Source: Solibacillus cecembensis
GTDB lineage: Bacteria; Bacillota; Bacilli; Bacillales_A; Planococcaceae
Reading direction: 5' to 3'
DNA: 64,000 bases
NCBI RefSeq assembly: GCF_001439635.1
Contig: NZ_LMBZ01000006.1
Span: 17,450 to 81,449 of the forward strand
Position numbers and translations under genes: made by a program
Notes under the pieces: generated by a model
What the model saw: only the letters and a program-made list of their open reading frames with translations
What the model was told of the DNA's origin: nothing
The model's database searches: none
Shown here: piece by piece, positions 17,619-27,805 of the stretch
How positions within the stretch are numbered: position 1 is the stretch's first letter
Layout of the letters: every line of letters starts with the position of its first letter

Positions 17619-18706
17619 AATAATTCCCTCCATTGATGTAATGCTTCATTTGTTAAATCTGGTCTTACTGTTTTTTCAGATTGCAACGTTTTTGATGCGC
17701 TGACTAATCCTAGCTGAATCGCTGTTTCAAAGTCTGTATCGTTTAGGGCCCCATGTAAAAATGCACTAACAAATGCATCTCCCGCGCCCGTAACATCAAT
17801 AATATTTGTAGTTTTTACAGCTTCAAAATGTTGTATTTTTTCTTGATTTCCAGCTAATACACCGTATTCTCCAAGTGTTAAAATAACTGATTGTGCACCT
17901 TTTTGTAATAATTGTCGAACTGCAGCTTCATAATCTGCCATATTTTTAAGTTTTACTTGTAAATATGTCTCAGCCTCATCACGATTACAAATAAAATAGC
18001 TTACACCGTTTAAATTATCAGGCATGTGAATCATCTTAGGTGATGATACTGGCACGATGACAAACGGAATATTACGCTGTTTGGCTAAATCCTTTGTATA
18101 TTGAACTGTTTCCGCTGGGCAATTTAAGTCAATGATGATACAACTTGCTTGTTGCAATGTTGCCTCATGTTTTTCTAGTACAGTTGGTAGGAGCTTTGTA
18201 TAAATCGACATATTAGCCATGGCGATTACTAGCTCTCCCGTATTATCCAACACTGCTGTATAAGAGCCTGTTTTTTCATGTTGCAGCTTTTCTATAAGCT
18301 CAAAACTAATAAACGGAGCACTCGTACTTTCTAAAAGCTGACCATCATGATCCTCACCAAGTGTTGTTAATAATGAAACCTGATTACCTAGTCGGCCTAA
18401 ATTTTCTGCAATATTACGTGCAACGCCACCAATACTTTCACTAATTGTAGCTGGATTTGATGTCCCTAAATGAACATCTTTTTCAATCGAAAATTTCCGA
18501 TCTACATTTGCCCCACCGATTGCAATAATTTGATTTTTTGCAGGCAGCACATACGCCCGTCCAATAATTTCACCCTGTTTAATTAACGAGGAAATCATAT
18601 TTGCTATTGCCGGTCGAGACATCCCTAATTGTTGTGCCATCTCTTGTTGTGATAAATATGGATTTTCTTTAATTAGTTGGAAGACTAATTTTTCCTTATC
18701 ATTCAT
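17615..18706 (-). CDS. psuK: Pseudouridine kinase PsuK with N-terminal HTH domain
   Basis: Phosphorylates pseudouridine with ATP. The 363-residue protein starts with a winged helix-turn-helix (about residues 1-58: [25 protein letters not shown]), followed by a PfkB sugar-kinase domain that begins at [13 protein letters not shown] and includes [15 protein letters not shown] and the catalytic [16 protein letters not shown]. The HTH fusion suggests that the kinase represses its own operon. The twin palindromes in its promoter are the natural target. ATG at 18706 follows GGGGAGGTGAG; the upstream in-frame extension is discarded. The 4-base overlap with psuG marks an operon. Confidence 0.93.
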   Translation of the reverse strand: MNDKEKLVFQLIKENPYLSQQEMAQQLGMSRPAIANMISSLIKQGEIIGRAYVLPAKNQIIAIGGANVDRKFSIEKDVHLGTSNPATISESIGGVARNIAENLGRLGNQVSLLTTLGEDHDGQLLESTSAPFISFELIEKLQHEKTGSYTAVLDNTGELVIAMANMSIYTKLLPTVLEKHEATLQQASCIIIDLNCPAETVQYTKDLAKQRNIPFVIVPVSSPKMIHMPDNLNGVSYFICNRDEAETYLQVKLKNMADYEAAVRQLLQKGAQSVILTLGEYGVLAGNQEKIQHFEAVKTTNIIDVTGAGDAFVSAFLHGALNDTDFETAIQLGLVSASKTLQSEKTVRPDLTNEALHQWRELL

Positions 18707-18726
18707 AGTCTCACCTCCCCAACTCG

Positions 18727-18769
18727 AACATTTGTTTATATTATAAAACATTTGTTTAAAGGTTGTCAA
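18727..18769 (-). promoter_or_regulatory. psuKG promoter with twin operator sites
   Basis: On the minus strand: TTGACA (18764-18769), an 18-base spacer, TATAAT (18740-18745). Two identical 12-mers, TAAACAAATGTT, lie at 18747-18758 (between -35 and -10) and 18727-18738 (just after -10), 20 bp apart, on the same DNA face. Each is nearly palindromic. This suggests cooperative repression, most simply by the HTH domain of PsuK. Confidence 0.75.
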
Positions 18770-18852
18770 TTTTTTATTGGAGACCTCTAAAAACGTCTTA
18801 ATTATCAACTTGCACTATATTGTTTCCCCTAATTACTAGCATTATAACCACA

Positions 18853-18889
18853 AAAAAAGTGCTATTTTGAATTAATCAAAATAGCACTT
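18853..18889 (-). terminator. Terminator of motAB
   Basis: AAGTGCTATTTTGA and its complement around ATTAA, followed on the minus strand by T7. Confidence 0.9.
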
Positions 18890-18897
18890 CCTTAACT

Positions 18898-19662
18898 TTA
18901 CTCTATAATTGCTTGTCCTTCTTCATTAACACGAGGTTGAACAAGCACCTCTACTCGACGGTTTTTTGCACGACCATCTTCTGTATCATTTGTAGCGATT
19001 GGTTTAAATTCTCCATGGCCTTTTACACTGAAATAATTTGCATCCAGCTCTTCATTGCCACTTACTAATATTTTCATAAAGTTTACTGCACGCATTACTG
19101 ATAATTCCCAGTTCGATGCAAATTCATTTGTTTGAATTGGTACATTATCTGTGTGCCCTGTTACAACGACGTTACGTGGTGGATCAAACATAATAATTTG
19201 TGATAAGTCAGTCGCAAGTGCCATATATTCGCTTTTTACTTCTGCTTTCCCCATATCAAAAAGAATACTATCACGGATTGTTATTAGTAATCCTTCATCC
19301 GTCATTTTTGTTTCAAATAACTTCTCAAGCTCATTCACCGCAATAAATTCATCCATGCGCTCCTGAACTTCTTGTAAAGCTTTTTGATCTTCCAAATATT
19401 TCGTTGCACCCGATTGAACATCCGGTGACACGCTATCTGGTGCTTGAATAACTGCCGGGTAATCTAAAACACTAGTACCACTAGTGAACACGTCATTAAA
19501 AACAGCAGACATTTGTTCTAATTTCTTTTCATCGACTGTACTTGAAGCAAATAATACAATAAATAGGGCTAGAAGTAATGTCAAAATATCGGCATATGGT
19601 ACTAGCCATGATTCGTCAACATGTTCTTCATGTTTTTTCTGTTTTTTATGCCTCTTTGCCAA
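18898..19662 (-). CDS. motB: Flagellar motor stator protein MotB
   Basis: Peptidoglycan-binding stator subunit of the flagellar motor. A Lys-rich cytoplasmic N-terminus leads into one membrane helix, VPYADILTLLLALFIVLFAS, with the proton-binding Asp in YADI. The C-terminal OmpA-like domain has VVVTGHTDNVPIQ, WELSVMRAVNFM and AKNRRVEVLV. It overlaps motA by 17 bases. The start is a rare codon: TTG at 19662 gives MAKRHKKQKK, like other Bacillus MotB proteins, while GTG at 19668 is possible. Neither has a strong ribosome site, so translation probably couples to motA. Confidence 0.92.
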   Translation of the reverse strand: MAKRHKKQKKHEEHVDESWLVPYADILTLLLALFIVLFASSTVDEKKLEQMSAVFNDVFTSGTSVLDYPAVIQAPDSVSPDVQSGATKYLEDQKALQEVQERMDEFIAVNELEKLFETKMTDEGLLITIRDSILFDMGKAEVKSEYMALATDLSQIIMFDPPRNVVVTGHTDNVPIQTNEFASNWELSVMRAVNFMKILVSGNEELDANYFSVKGHGEFKPIATNDTEDGRAKNRRVEVLVQPRVNEEGQAIIE

Positions 19663-20446
19663 GGCCACCCGCCCCGCTTTCCGTAATTTGCTTACGCTCT
19701 TCCATTGGTAAATATGAAGCTAGTTTTTGTTCAATTACACGAGGTGCTTCACCTTCTAAAACAGATAAAATCCCTTCAACCATCATGTATTTTTGCTTTA
19801 CTTCCACTGCAGATTTACGCTTTAGCTTATTTGCAAATGGATGCCATAATACATAACCAGTAAAAATACCTAATAATGTTGCTACGAAGGCTGCTGAAAT
19901 CGCAACACCTAACTTATCAATGTCAGTCATATCTTTTAACGCAGCAATAAGTCCTACTACTGCACCAAGTACCCCTAATGTAGGAGCATATGTACCGGCC
20001 TGCGTGAAAATGAGAGCACCACTAGTATGACGATCTTCCATTGCCTCTACTTCTTCTGTTAACACATCACGAATATAGTCCGCGTTTTGACCATCAATCG
20101 CTAATGTTAAACCATTTTTTAAGAAGGGATCTTCTACTTCTGATGCTTTACTCTCTAAAGCTAATAGACCTTCACGGCGAGCTAAATCCGCCCATTGGGA
20201 GAACATTTTAATCAATTCAATATCGCTCGCCAATTTTGTTTCTTTAAATAAAATCTTAAAAAGCTTTGGTACTCGCTTTAATTCCTTCATTGGGAATGCA
20301 ATTGTTACTGCAGCAATTGTACCAAAAATGATAATTAAGATTGCAGCTGGGTTTAACAATGCGTCAGGTGTAACACCCTTCAGGAACATCCCTAGTAGCA
20401 GTGCAAAAAATGCGATAATTACTCCAACAAGTGATGAAATATCCAT
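19646..20446 (-). CDS. motA: Flagellar motor stator protein MotA
   Basis: Proton-channel stator subunit. The 266-residue protein has four hydrophobic segments: residues 3-22, about 30-50, and the pair around GTYAPTLGVLGAVVGLIAAL and AISAAFVATLLGIFTGYVL. The cytoplasmic loop between them contains RREGLLALES. ATG at 20446 is set by GGAGG 8 bases upstream. MotAB drives flagellar rotation, consistent with two chemoreceptor genes in the window. Confidence 0.94.
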   Translation of the reverse strand: MDISSLVGVIIAFFALLLGMFLKGVTPDALLNPAAILIIIFGTIAAVTIAFPMKELKRVPKLFKILFKETKLASDIELIKMFSQWADLARREGLLALESKASEVEDPFLKNGLTLAIDGQNADYIRDVLTEEVEAMEDRHTSGALIFTQAGTYAPTLGVLGAVVGLIAALKDMTDIDKLGVAISAAFVATLLGIFTGYVLWHPFANKLKRKSAVEVKQKYMMVEGILSVLEGEAPRVIEQKLASYLPMEERKQITESGAGGLGKEA

Positions 20447-20644
20447 ATGTAGTTCCTCCAATTACTTTGTCTATTTATTACTTCGGTCTATTTAACTTTT
20501 TATTAACTTCCTATACACTAGTATATAGGCAATTATTGTTTTTTTCGATGCAATTATACATTTTTCATCGTATTTTGCCATTTTTGATTACAATGTATCA
20601 AGGTTACCAAAATTTATAGGGAATAAATCGGAGGAATGATTCAA

Positions 20645-21880
20645 ATGGACTTAGATTTTAAGAAAAATTTAACAAATTATGCTAGATTAGCAGTAAAAAT
20701 AGGAGTTAATATTCAACCAAATCAATATTTATATATTGCAGCTTCTATTGATTCTGCAGCTTTTGTACAAATTGTTACAAAATTGGCCTATGAAATTGGT
20801 GCGAAACAAGTTTTTGTCGATTATACGGATGATCAAGTTGCTCGTCTTCGTTACGAATTAGCTCCTGAGGATTCATTTGACTTCTTCCCTCCATGGAAAA
20901 TACAAGAGCGTGAATGGTTAGCTGAGCAAGGGGCAGCATTTATGCATATCGTTTCACAGAGCCCTGATTTACTAGCTGGTGTCGATTCAAAACGTATTGC
21001 CACATTCCAAAAGGCGTCAGGTACCGCTTTAAGTAAATATCGCCAATATGTACAATCTGATAAAATTAGCTGGACTGTTATTGCAGCCCCTTCCAAACAA
21101 TGGGCGGCAAAAGTTTTCCCTGAATTAGATGAAGATCAACAAGTTGATGCACTTTGGGATGCTATTTTTAAAGCAACACGTGCCGACTTAGAAAATCCAA
21201 TCGATGCTTGGGCAAAACACAATGATACACTTCATGAAAAAGTAGATTATTTAAATGATAAAAACTATGCAAAATTACATTACACTGCTCCGGGGACAGA
21301 TTTAACAATTGCCCTTCCAAAAGGACATTTATGGTGTGGTGCAGGCAGTGTCAATGAAAAAGGCGAGGAATTCATGGCCAATATTCCGACAGAGGAAGTA
21401 TTTACAACGCCTCATAAAGATGGTGTCAACGGCTATGTTTCAAGTACAAAACCATTGAGTTATGGTGGCAATATTATCGATAACTTTAAACTGACATTTG
21501 AAAATGGACGTATAGTGAATGTAGAGGCAGAACAAGGTGAAGAAGTATTAAAAAACCTTGTCGCAACAGATGAAGGTTCTCATTATTTAGGGGAAGTAGC
21601 ACTCGTTCCATTCCAATCACCTATTTCTCAATCAAATATTTTATTTTACAATACATTATTTGATGAAAATGCGTCGAATCACTTAGCCATTGGAAGTGCT
21701 TATGCCTTTTGTTTAGAAGGCGGTAAAACAATGTCACGTGAGGAATTATTAGAAAACGGGCTGAATCAAAGTATTACACATGTAGACTTTATGATCGGTT
21801 CTGCCCAAATGAACATTGATGGGATTACTGAAGATGGCAAACTAGAACCGGTATTCCGAAATGGCAACTGGGCCTTCTAA
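20645..21880 (+). CDS. M29 family metallo-aminopeptidase (AmpS-like), paralogue 1
   Basis: A cobalt- or zinc-dependent exopeptidase of the AmpS/PepS type. Of its 411 residues, the C-terminal half holds the metal ligands: a Glu in PTEEVFTTPHKDGVNGY, LVATDEGSHYLGEVALVP, FDENASNHLAIGSAY and HVDFMIGSAQMNIDG (His-x2-Asp). These are the family's conserved blocks. ATG at 20645 is chosen because GGAGG at 20630 has 10-base spacing to it and abuts the earlier ATG. A homologue with the same motifs is at 40638-41867. It is probably monocistronic. Confidence 0.92.
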   Translation: MDLDFKKNLTNYARLAVKIGVNIQPNQYLYIAASIDSAAFVQIVTKLAYEIGAKQVFVDYTDDQVARLRYELAPEDSFDFFPPWKIQEREWLAEQGAAFMHIVSQSPDLLAGVDSKRIATFQKASGTALSKYRQYVQSDKISWTVIAAPSKQWAAKVFPELDEDQQVDALWDAIFKATRADLENPIDAWAKHNDTLHEKVDYLNDKNYAKLHYTAPGTDLTIALPKGHLWCGAGSVNEKGEEFMANIPTEEVFTTPHKDGVNGYVSSTKPLSYGGNIIDNFKLTFENGRIVNVEAEQGEEVLKNLVATDEGSHYLGEVALVPFQSPISQSNILFYNTLFDENASNHLAIGSAYAFCLEGGKTMSREELLENGLNQSITHVDFMIGSAQMNIDGITEDGKLEPVFRNGNWAF

Positions 21881-22024
21881 ATTGTTCTGAAAATTTCAAG
21901 ATGTTGTCAAACTTTCATTCTATTCTATAAAAATTACACAAATTCCCCTACAATGTTCTAATTGATTAGGTTATAATTGGGTGTAATCATTCTTAAATTA
22001 TTGAATAGAGAGGAGTTTTCTACA

Positions 22025-22222
22025 ATGTTTGATCACCATCATCCATTTTTATCTGATTACTATACAATAGTACTTGGATTCTCAGTTGTAATTCTTGTCT
22101 GTGTAGTATTATTCATCCAATATTTACGCATGGGATTACACTCACATGATTCTGTATTAGTAGATACAAAGGCAGGCGCTTTTGCTCCAAATGAAAAATC
22201 AAAAGATGGTCACCATCATTAA
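22025..22222 (+). CDS. Small His-rich single-pass membrane protein
   Basis: A 65-residue protein with an N-terminal FDHHHPF cluster, one hydrophobic helix (about residues 12-36), and a soluble tail that ends in DGHHH. GAGAGGAG precedes the ATG and a terminator follows, so it is a real gene although no family is recognised. The His clusters on both sides of the membrane segment could bind metal, but this is only inferred from composition. The next gene downstream is a zinc enzyme, carbonic anhydrase. Confidence 0.6.
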   Translation: MFDHHHPFLSDYYTIVLGFSVVILVCVVLFIQYLRMGLHSHDSVLVDTKAGAFAPNEKSKDGHHH

Positions 22223-22228
22223 TTTTTC

Positions 22229-22260
22229 GCAACCGCTTCTTCTAGCGGTTGTTTTTTTAT
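22229..22260 (+). terminator. Terminator of the His-rich membrane gene
   Basis: CAACCGCTTCTTCTAGCGGTTG hairpin followed by T7. Confidence 0.85.
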
Positions 22261-22382
22261 GCTCATTTTCCACACAAGTTTCCCCTATTTTTAAAGTGTT
22301 TACTTTAGTTAACGCATTTATTATTTGAATTATCTAAATAAAAATATAAAATAATAACTGTAACGAAAGGGGTTTACAACAT

Positions 22383-22955
22383 ATGTCTTCATTAGGTGAT
22401 ATTTTAAATTTCAATGAAAAATTTGTCACAGAAAAACAATACGAACCGTTTATTACTACAAAATATCCAGATAAAAAAATTGTCGTTTTATCATGTATGG
22501 ATACTCGTTTAGTTGAATTATTACCAAAAGCTATGAATTTACGGAATGGTGATGTAAAAATCGTCAAAAGTGCGGGTGCAATCGTCAATCATCCATTCGG
22601 TGGAATTATGCGTAGTTTACTTGTCGCGGTTTATGAATTACAAGCTGATGAAGTTTATATAATTGGACATTATGACTGCGGGATGAGTTCAGTTGACCCG
22701 AATGCAATGCTAGAGCATATGCGTGAACGTGGAATTAAACAAGAAATTATTGATCTTATTAATTACTCTGGTGTAGATTTAGAACAGTGGTTACGCGGCT
22801 TTGGTGATGTTACGACAAGCGTATTAAAAAGTGTCGATATAGTAAGAAGGCACCCATTAATGCCAGCTGGGGTTCCAATTCACGGATTAGTTATTGATCC
22901 AGGTACAGGTAAGCTCGATTTAGTTTCAGATGGCAATGCCTTTTCTATAAAATAA
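22383..22955 (+). CDS. Beta-class carbonic anhydrase
   Basis: Hydrates CO2 to bicarbonate using zinc. The 190-residue protein has the zinc ligands in VVLSCMDTRLVELL (Cys and the Asp-Arg dyad) and IIGHYDCGMSS (His and Cys), plus KSAGAIVNHPFGG. The length and the motif spacing match the YtiB-type enzymes of Bacillus. The ATG is preceded by GAAAGGGG. It stands alone with its own terminator. Confidence 0.93.
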   Translation: MSSLGDILNFNEKFVTEKQYEPFITTKYPDKKIVVLSCMDTRLVELLPKAMNLRNGDVKIVKSAGAIVNHPFGGIMRSLLVAVYELQADEVYIIGHYDCGMSSVDPNAMLEHMRERGIKQEIIDLINYSGVDLEQWLRGFGDVTTSVLKSVDIVRRHPLMPAGVPIHGLVIDPGTGKLDLVSDGNAFSIK

Positions 22956-22967
22956 CCACTTAATCAA

Positions 22968-23015
22968 AATAACCCCACCATTTTTTCATTTCTGTTAAAA
23001 TGGTGGGGTTTTATC
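22968..23015 (+). terminator. Terminator of the carbonic anhydrase gene
   Basis: AACCCCACCATTTT and its complement AAAATGGTGGGGTT, then a T-rich end. It also serves the convergent ABC permease gene. Confidence 0.85.
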
Positions 23016-23040
23016 TTTCGTACATCAAAAATACTTTTCC

Positions 23041-23973
23041 TTACGCAGTCACATCTCGTTTATTAAATACAATAAATGTAATGACTAAGAAAATAATGGC
23101 ATAAACAAAATTAACTGTAAGACCTAATGTTAATGTTGTACCCGGTATCATCGGTGTATAGCCAGTTCCATACTGATTCAAGTTCACATGCGTAATCCAT
23201 ACATACTTAATAAATTCATAACGGCTTAGTAATAAAACAACCATATTGCTCATGAATGAAATAAATAATGTCAATCCAATAGCGAGTGAGCTTGATCTAA
23301 AAATAGTACCAATTAAAAAGGCAAAGAAAATAGACATGAAGAAGCTACCAAATGATAAAAAGAACATTTCAAAATAGCTTGACCATACATCAATTTGTAC
23401 TACTTGTCCTTCAATAACTTCTAACGGCGTTGACATCGCTGTTCCCCAGAAAATCGCGCCAAGTATGGCAGACAATATAATTGCCGCTAAATAAAGTGTT
23501 AATCCGAAAATAATGGTTGTCACTAATTTTGATAATAAAATTTTCCACCTTGCAACGGGTCTTGTTAACAGCATTTTAATTGTACCTGTCGAATACTCAC
23601 TTGAAACAATTCCTGCTGCTACAGTAACGATAAAAATCGTAATAACCATTGATGCGACCTCTAACATATTCCTCATAAATGTATCCATCGTTGTTCCGTT
23701 TGGTGCAATATTATGTTCAAGACGATAATTTTCAATCATTATCGTTTCATAATAATAGCTACCTGTTGACTCGTCCAAGTCGTCTTCTTCAATTATCTTC
23801 TCAAAATCTTGAATCACCTGTTGTGAATTTTGCTGCCAATTATCACTTGATGATTCATCATAATATTTCATAACTCCTGCTGGAACAATGACTAAAAGTA
23901 ACATTAGTATAAGCATGACCCATGTACTTTTTTTCGACCACAACTTGACCCATTCGTTAACGACTAATTTCAT
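23041..23973 (-). CDS. ABC-2 type transporter permease
   Basis: A 310-residue membrane protein with a first helix at about 16-36, an extracellular region of about 80 residues, and five more helices ending in NKRDV. EYSTGTIKMLLTRPVARWKIL is the typical ABC-2 coupling segment. With the ATPase encoded immediately upstream (17-base overlap) it forms an exporter of the bacitracin/lantibiotic-immunity kind. The substrate is not predictable. ATG at 23973 follows GGAGGTG. Confidence 0.87.
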   Translation of the reverse strand: MKLVVNEWVKLWSKKSTWVMLILMLLLVIVPAGVMKYYDESSSDNWQQNSQQVIQDFEKIIEEDDLDESTGSYYYETIMIENYRLEHNIAPNGTTMDTFMRNMLEVASMVITIFIVTVAAGIVSSEYSTGTIKMLLTRPVARWKILLSKLVTTIIFGLTLYLAAIILSAILGAIFWGTAMSTPLEVIEGQVVQIDVWSSYFEMFFLSFGSFFMSIFFAFLIGTIFRSSSLAIGLTLFISFMSNMVVLLLSRYEFIKYVWITHVNLNQYGTGYTPMIPGTTLTLGLTVNFVYAIIFLVITFIVFNKRDVTA

Positions 23974-24865
23974 CGATTGCACCTCCACCTGTCATTTCAA
24001 GGAATTGATCCTCTAATGTTTTATTATTCGGCTGAACTGCATAAACCTCAACTTCACTAGCTAGTTTCTTCAATAATGCGGGTATTTGTTGCTTTGGAAT
24101 TTCTACATTAAAACCATTTTCGTTAGCTGATATTGTATAGCCGTCAAGCAATTGCATTAATTTTTCTTTTGGCTCTGCCTCGATATAATACGTGCTTGAT
24201 TCCGATGCGTTAATTTCTTTAATATCAATCAATTCTCCATTTTGAATAATGGCCACACGATCACACATCAACTCTATTTCAGACAATAGGTGACTAGAAA
24301 CAACAATCGAAACACCTTCTGTTTGTGCAATATGGCGTAAATGCATTCGAAATTCACGAATACCTGCGGGGTCCAAACCATTTGTCGGTTCATCTAAAAT
24401 TAAAAATTTCGGTCGATGCAGAAGTGCCTGTGCTAGTCCTAAACGTTGACGCATCCCTAACGAATATGTGCCTACTTTTTCATGAATTCTTTTTTCTAGC
24501 CCTACTTGACGAATGACTTCATCGATACGCCCTTTTGTCACACCTTCATGCATTCGCGCAAAATGTTGTAAGTTTTTATAGCCGCTCATAAATTTATACA
24601 TTTCTGGATTTTCGACAATTACCCCAACCTGAGTTATTGCAGCCTCATAATTTTTAGCTAATGACTTGCCATCAATAATTACTTCCCCTGCAGTTGGATG
24701 CATGAGTCCCGTCATCATACGAATTGTCGTCGTTTTCCCCGCGCCATTTGGTCCCAAAAAGCCTGTAATTTGCCCTGGGAAGAAATCAATGCTCAAGTCT
24801 TTAATAATGCGCTTATTGTTAATCGTTTTTGATAAATTTTTCACTTGCACGATTGGTTGTACCAA
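23957..24865 (-). CDS. ABC transporter ATP-binding protein (BcrA-like)
   Basis: A 302-residue nucleotide-binding subunit with Walker A GPNGAGKTT (about residues 38-46), a Q-loop VENPEMY, signature YSLGMRQRLGLAQAL, Walker B FLILDEPTNGLD and the switch His in VSSHLLSE. The C-terminal extension is typical of BcrA/NatA-like exporters. The start is a TTG at 24865 behind GGGGGA. It is paired with the downstream permease. No two-component system or antibiotic-sensing gene is adjacent. Confidence 0.9.
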   Translation of the reverse strand: MVQPIVQVKNLSKTINNKRIIKDLSIDFFPGQITGFLGPNGAGKTTTIRMMTGLMHPTAGEVIIDGKSLAKNYEAAITQVGVIVENPEMYKFMSGYKNLQHFARMHEGVTKGRIDEVIRQVGLEKRIHEKVGTYSLGMRQRLGLAQALLHRPKFLILDEPTNGLDPAGIREFRMHLRHIAQTEGVSIVVSSHLLSEIELMCDRVAIIQNGELIDIKEINASESSTYYIEAEPKEKLMQLLDGYTISANENGFNVEIPKQQIPALLKKLASEVEVYAVQPNNKTLEDQFLEMTGGGAIDEISR

Positions 24866-24894
24866 ATAAAATCCCCCTCTTTTCCAAAATAAAA

Positions 24895-24939
24895 CAACCC
24901 TTCTTAATCTACGTTCCAGATTAAGAAAGGTTGCATTTT
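24895..24939. terminator. Terminator after the acetyltransferase gene
   Basis: AACC-TTCTTAATCT pairs with AGATTAAGAA-GGTT. T-rich ends on both strands. Confidence 0.8.
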
Positions 24940-24940
24940 T

Positions 24941-25495
24941 TTACTTTTTTTTGAAATCTTGTTGGAGCAATGCATACATATAATGGTCTTCCCATTTTCC
25001 ATTAATAAATAGTAATTCCCTTAGCAGCCCTTCCTGTTCAAAGCCAGCTTTCTCTAATACACGAACAGATGCTACGTTTTGTGGAGAAACATATGCCTCC
25101 ACGCGATGTAAATTAATCGTTTGAAAAGCAAATCTTAACACAATATTCAATGCCTCTGTCGCAATGCCCCTGCCTATAAAAGCTTTATCCATCGAATAGC
25201 CGATAAAACCACTTGAATAAGGTAGCCGTTTAATCGCATACAGCGAAATATGACCGATGAGCTGCTGTGATTGTAAATCATATATGCCGAATGAAAATTC
25301 TCTATTCGCTTGCAAAAGTTGGATACTTTCTAAAATTTTATTATACTGTGTGACCTCTGTATAATATTCGTCTCGATGTAGTGGCTCATAGATTGACCAA
25401 AAAAATTTATTATCTGAAAGCAATTTAGCAAGTGCCTTTGCATCGGATTCAATAAAGGTACGCAATAAACACTGCTGTCCAACAAGTCGAACCAT
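24941..25495 (-). CDS. GNAT acetyltransferase, RimJ/RimL type
   Basis: A protein of about 184 residues of the RimJ/RimL-like GNAT family, which acetylates protein N-termini or small amines with acetyl-CoA. Conserved segments are IGHISLYAI, SGFIGYSMDKAFIGRGIATEAL (acetyl-CoA loop) and NLHRVEAYVSPQNVASVRVLEKAGF. ATG at 25495 has AAAGGTGAT upstream. A start 42-45 bases earlier (MMKSLLNLFQKK) with a weaker site is possible. It follows ppk2 closely and is probably co-transcribed. Confidence 0.82.
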   Translation of the reverse strand: MVRLVGQQCLLRTFIESDAKALAKLLSDNKFFWSIYEPLHRDEYYTEVTQYNKILESIQLLQANREFSFGIYDLQSQQLIGHISLYAIKRLPYSSGFIGYSMDKAFIGRGIATEALNIVLRFAFQTINLHRVEAYVSPQNVASVRVLEKAGFEQEGLLRELLFINGKWEDHYMYALLQQDFKKK

Positions 25496-25576
25496 TGGAT
25501 CACCTTTCTTTTGAAATAAATTGAGTAAACTTTTCATCACAATTCACCTACATATTTACCAATATAAAGAGCGTTA

Positions 25577-26419
25577 TTACTTTTTAACTTTTTTCCTATT
25601 TTTATTTTTCTTTTGTTCCTTTGCATTTACTGGTAATTCAATCGTTGCCGCAGCTTCTTCCTCCGCTGCTCGTGTTTCAAATACATTTGTCATTTGCAAA
25701 CCGCGGCGCGTAGCCTCTTTTTCAATATGCGCAATGATTTCTTTTAATACTTGAACACGCGCATGTAATTTATCATTTCCAGAAATTAAATGCCATGGTG
25801 CGTTTTCTGTATCCGTTTTTGCAAACATCTCATCTGCTGCTTCCCCATATAAATCGAATTTATCGCGGTTCCGCCAATCTTCATCCGTTAACTTCCATGA
25901 TTTATACGGGTCTTCTGCACGGTCATTAAAGCGCTTTAACTGCTCTTCTGAATCAATGTGAATCCAGAATTTCATCACGATATAATCACCATCTGTTAAT
26001 TGTGCTTCAAAACTATTTATTTCTTCATAAGCGCTTTTCCATTCATGCTCTGTCGCAAAATTTTCAATACGTTCCACGAGTACGCGGCCATACCAAGAGC
26101 GATCAAAAATTGCGATTTGACCGTGTTGTGGCAATTTACGCCAAAATCGGTGCATATAATGGTAACGATGTTCATGTGGCTGTGGCGCTGAAATTGGGTG
26201 TACAACTAAACCACGCGGATCAATACGCTCTGTTAAACGTTTAATCGCGCCCCCCTTACCAGCCGCGTCCATCCCTTCAAATGCTAAAATTAATCCAATT
26301 TTATTATTAAATAAAAATTGTTGGGCATTTAACATTTCATATTGTAGAACTTTTAACTTTTTCTTGTACATTTTTTTATCTAATTCTAATGACAAATCTA
26401 AATTCTTTAACTGCTTCAT
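25577..26419 (-). CDS. ppk2: Polyphosphate kinase 2 (PPK2) family protein
   Basis: A single-domain PPK2 of 280 residues that transfers phosphate between polyphosphate and nucleotides. Walker A is AFEGMDAAGKGGAIKRL (about residues 46-62), the lid and basic region are HRYHYMHRFWRKLP, and Walker B is FDRSWYGRVLVER. A Lys-rich tail ends the protein. Whether it acts on NDP, NMP or AMP cannot be decided by eye. ATG at 26419 is favoured since GGGAGG abuts the earlier ATG at 26428. Confidence 0.9.
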   Translation of the reverse strand: MKQLKNLDLSLELDKKMYKKKLKVLQYEMLNAQQFLFNNKIGLILAFEGMDAAGKGGAIKRLTERIDPRGLVVHPISAPQPHEHRYHYMHRFWRKLPQHGQIAIFDRSWYGRVLVERIENFATEHEWKSAYEEINSFEAQLTDGDYIVMKFWIHIDSEEQLKRFNDRAEDPYKSWKLTDEDWRNRDKFDLYGEAADEMFAKTDTENAPWHLISGNDKLHARVQVLKEIIAHIEKEATRRGLQMTNVFETRAAEEEAAATIELPVNAKEQKKNKNRKKVKK

Positions 26420-26428
26420 CCATTTCAT

Positions 26429-26721
26429 CCTCCCCTAGTTCAACTACTATTAGTTTACTTGAAATAATCTGATTTTGGTATTTTTTGTTCGTTTGTGCTT
26501 TTTTGCACATATTTTTTTGATGAAAGGGGGATGCTTATGCTTTTTTTATATAAATGAAAATCGGAAAAAATTGCTATACATTGATTATCGGTCTTTTTCC
26601 ACCTTCTAATTCCTTAAATTTTTTATAATTATTCTTCTTACCAATTTATGCTTTTAGCTTTTCAATTATTAGCATTTTCAATGTGCAATTCCCGATTAGA
26701 AATTTCTATAAAATAATAAAT
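26429..26721. other. Intergenic region upstream of ppk2
   Basis: About 290 bp, strongly AT-rich. No gene, repeat or clear promoter was recognised. It presumably carries the ppk2 promoter. Confidence 0.4.
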
Positions 26722-26764
26722 TGCAAAAAAATCGTAACAGCTAAAATTGCCGTTACGATTTTTA
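26722..26764 (-). terminator. Terminator of the methionine aminopeptidase gene
   Basis: AAATCGTAAC and GTTACGATTT around a 14-base loop, followed on the minus strand by T7. Confidence 0.85.
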
Positions 26765-27532
<768 letters not shown>

Positions 27533-27566
27533 TCATATCAATATCTACCCTACACTATATCACACA

Positions 27567-27690
27567 TCAATTACGCCATGGCATAATTAAGTCCAGATTT
27601 TTTTTCGAGCTTGCTCAAAAAAAACTGTGCCATCCGCCGGGGGATTTAACTTGATTTAGCCGGTGTTGGCCCCCGGCTGAATCAAGTTAA
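27567..27690 (+). repeat. Structured intergenic repeat, copy C (short form)
   Basis: 124 bp. Stem I is AATTACGCC/GGCATAATT with one mismatch, stem II is shortened, then come CATCCGCCGGGGGA and a compact stem III, TTAACTTGATTTAGCCGG/CCGGCTGAATCAAGTTAA, with a 9-base loop. The inner hairpin of copies A and D is missing. Confidence 0.85.
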
Positions 27691-27805
27691 AAAAGTTGTA
27701 AGTATTCAAATCCCACAACTTGCGGAGTCGCTATATTTCATTACTAAAAAAGCTGAACTAAAGAATTCCTTCTGCTATTGGAAGCTTTCTATTATGGATT
27801 CTAAT

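Noticed and set aside
20447..20560. Sigma-D promoter upstream of motA (TAAT-N15-CCGAAGT)
   Set aside because: The -10 matches the CCGATAT consensus at only five of seven positions and the -35 is TAAT rather than TAAA. Expected biologically but too weak to list.
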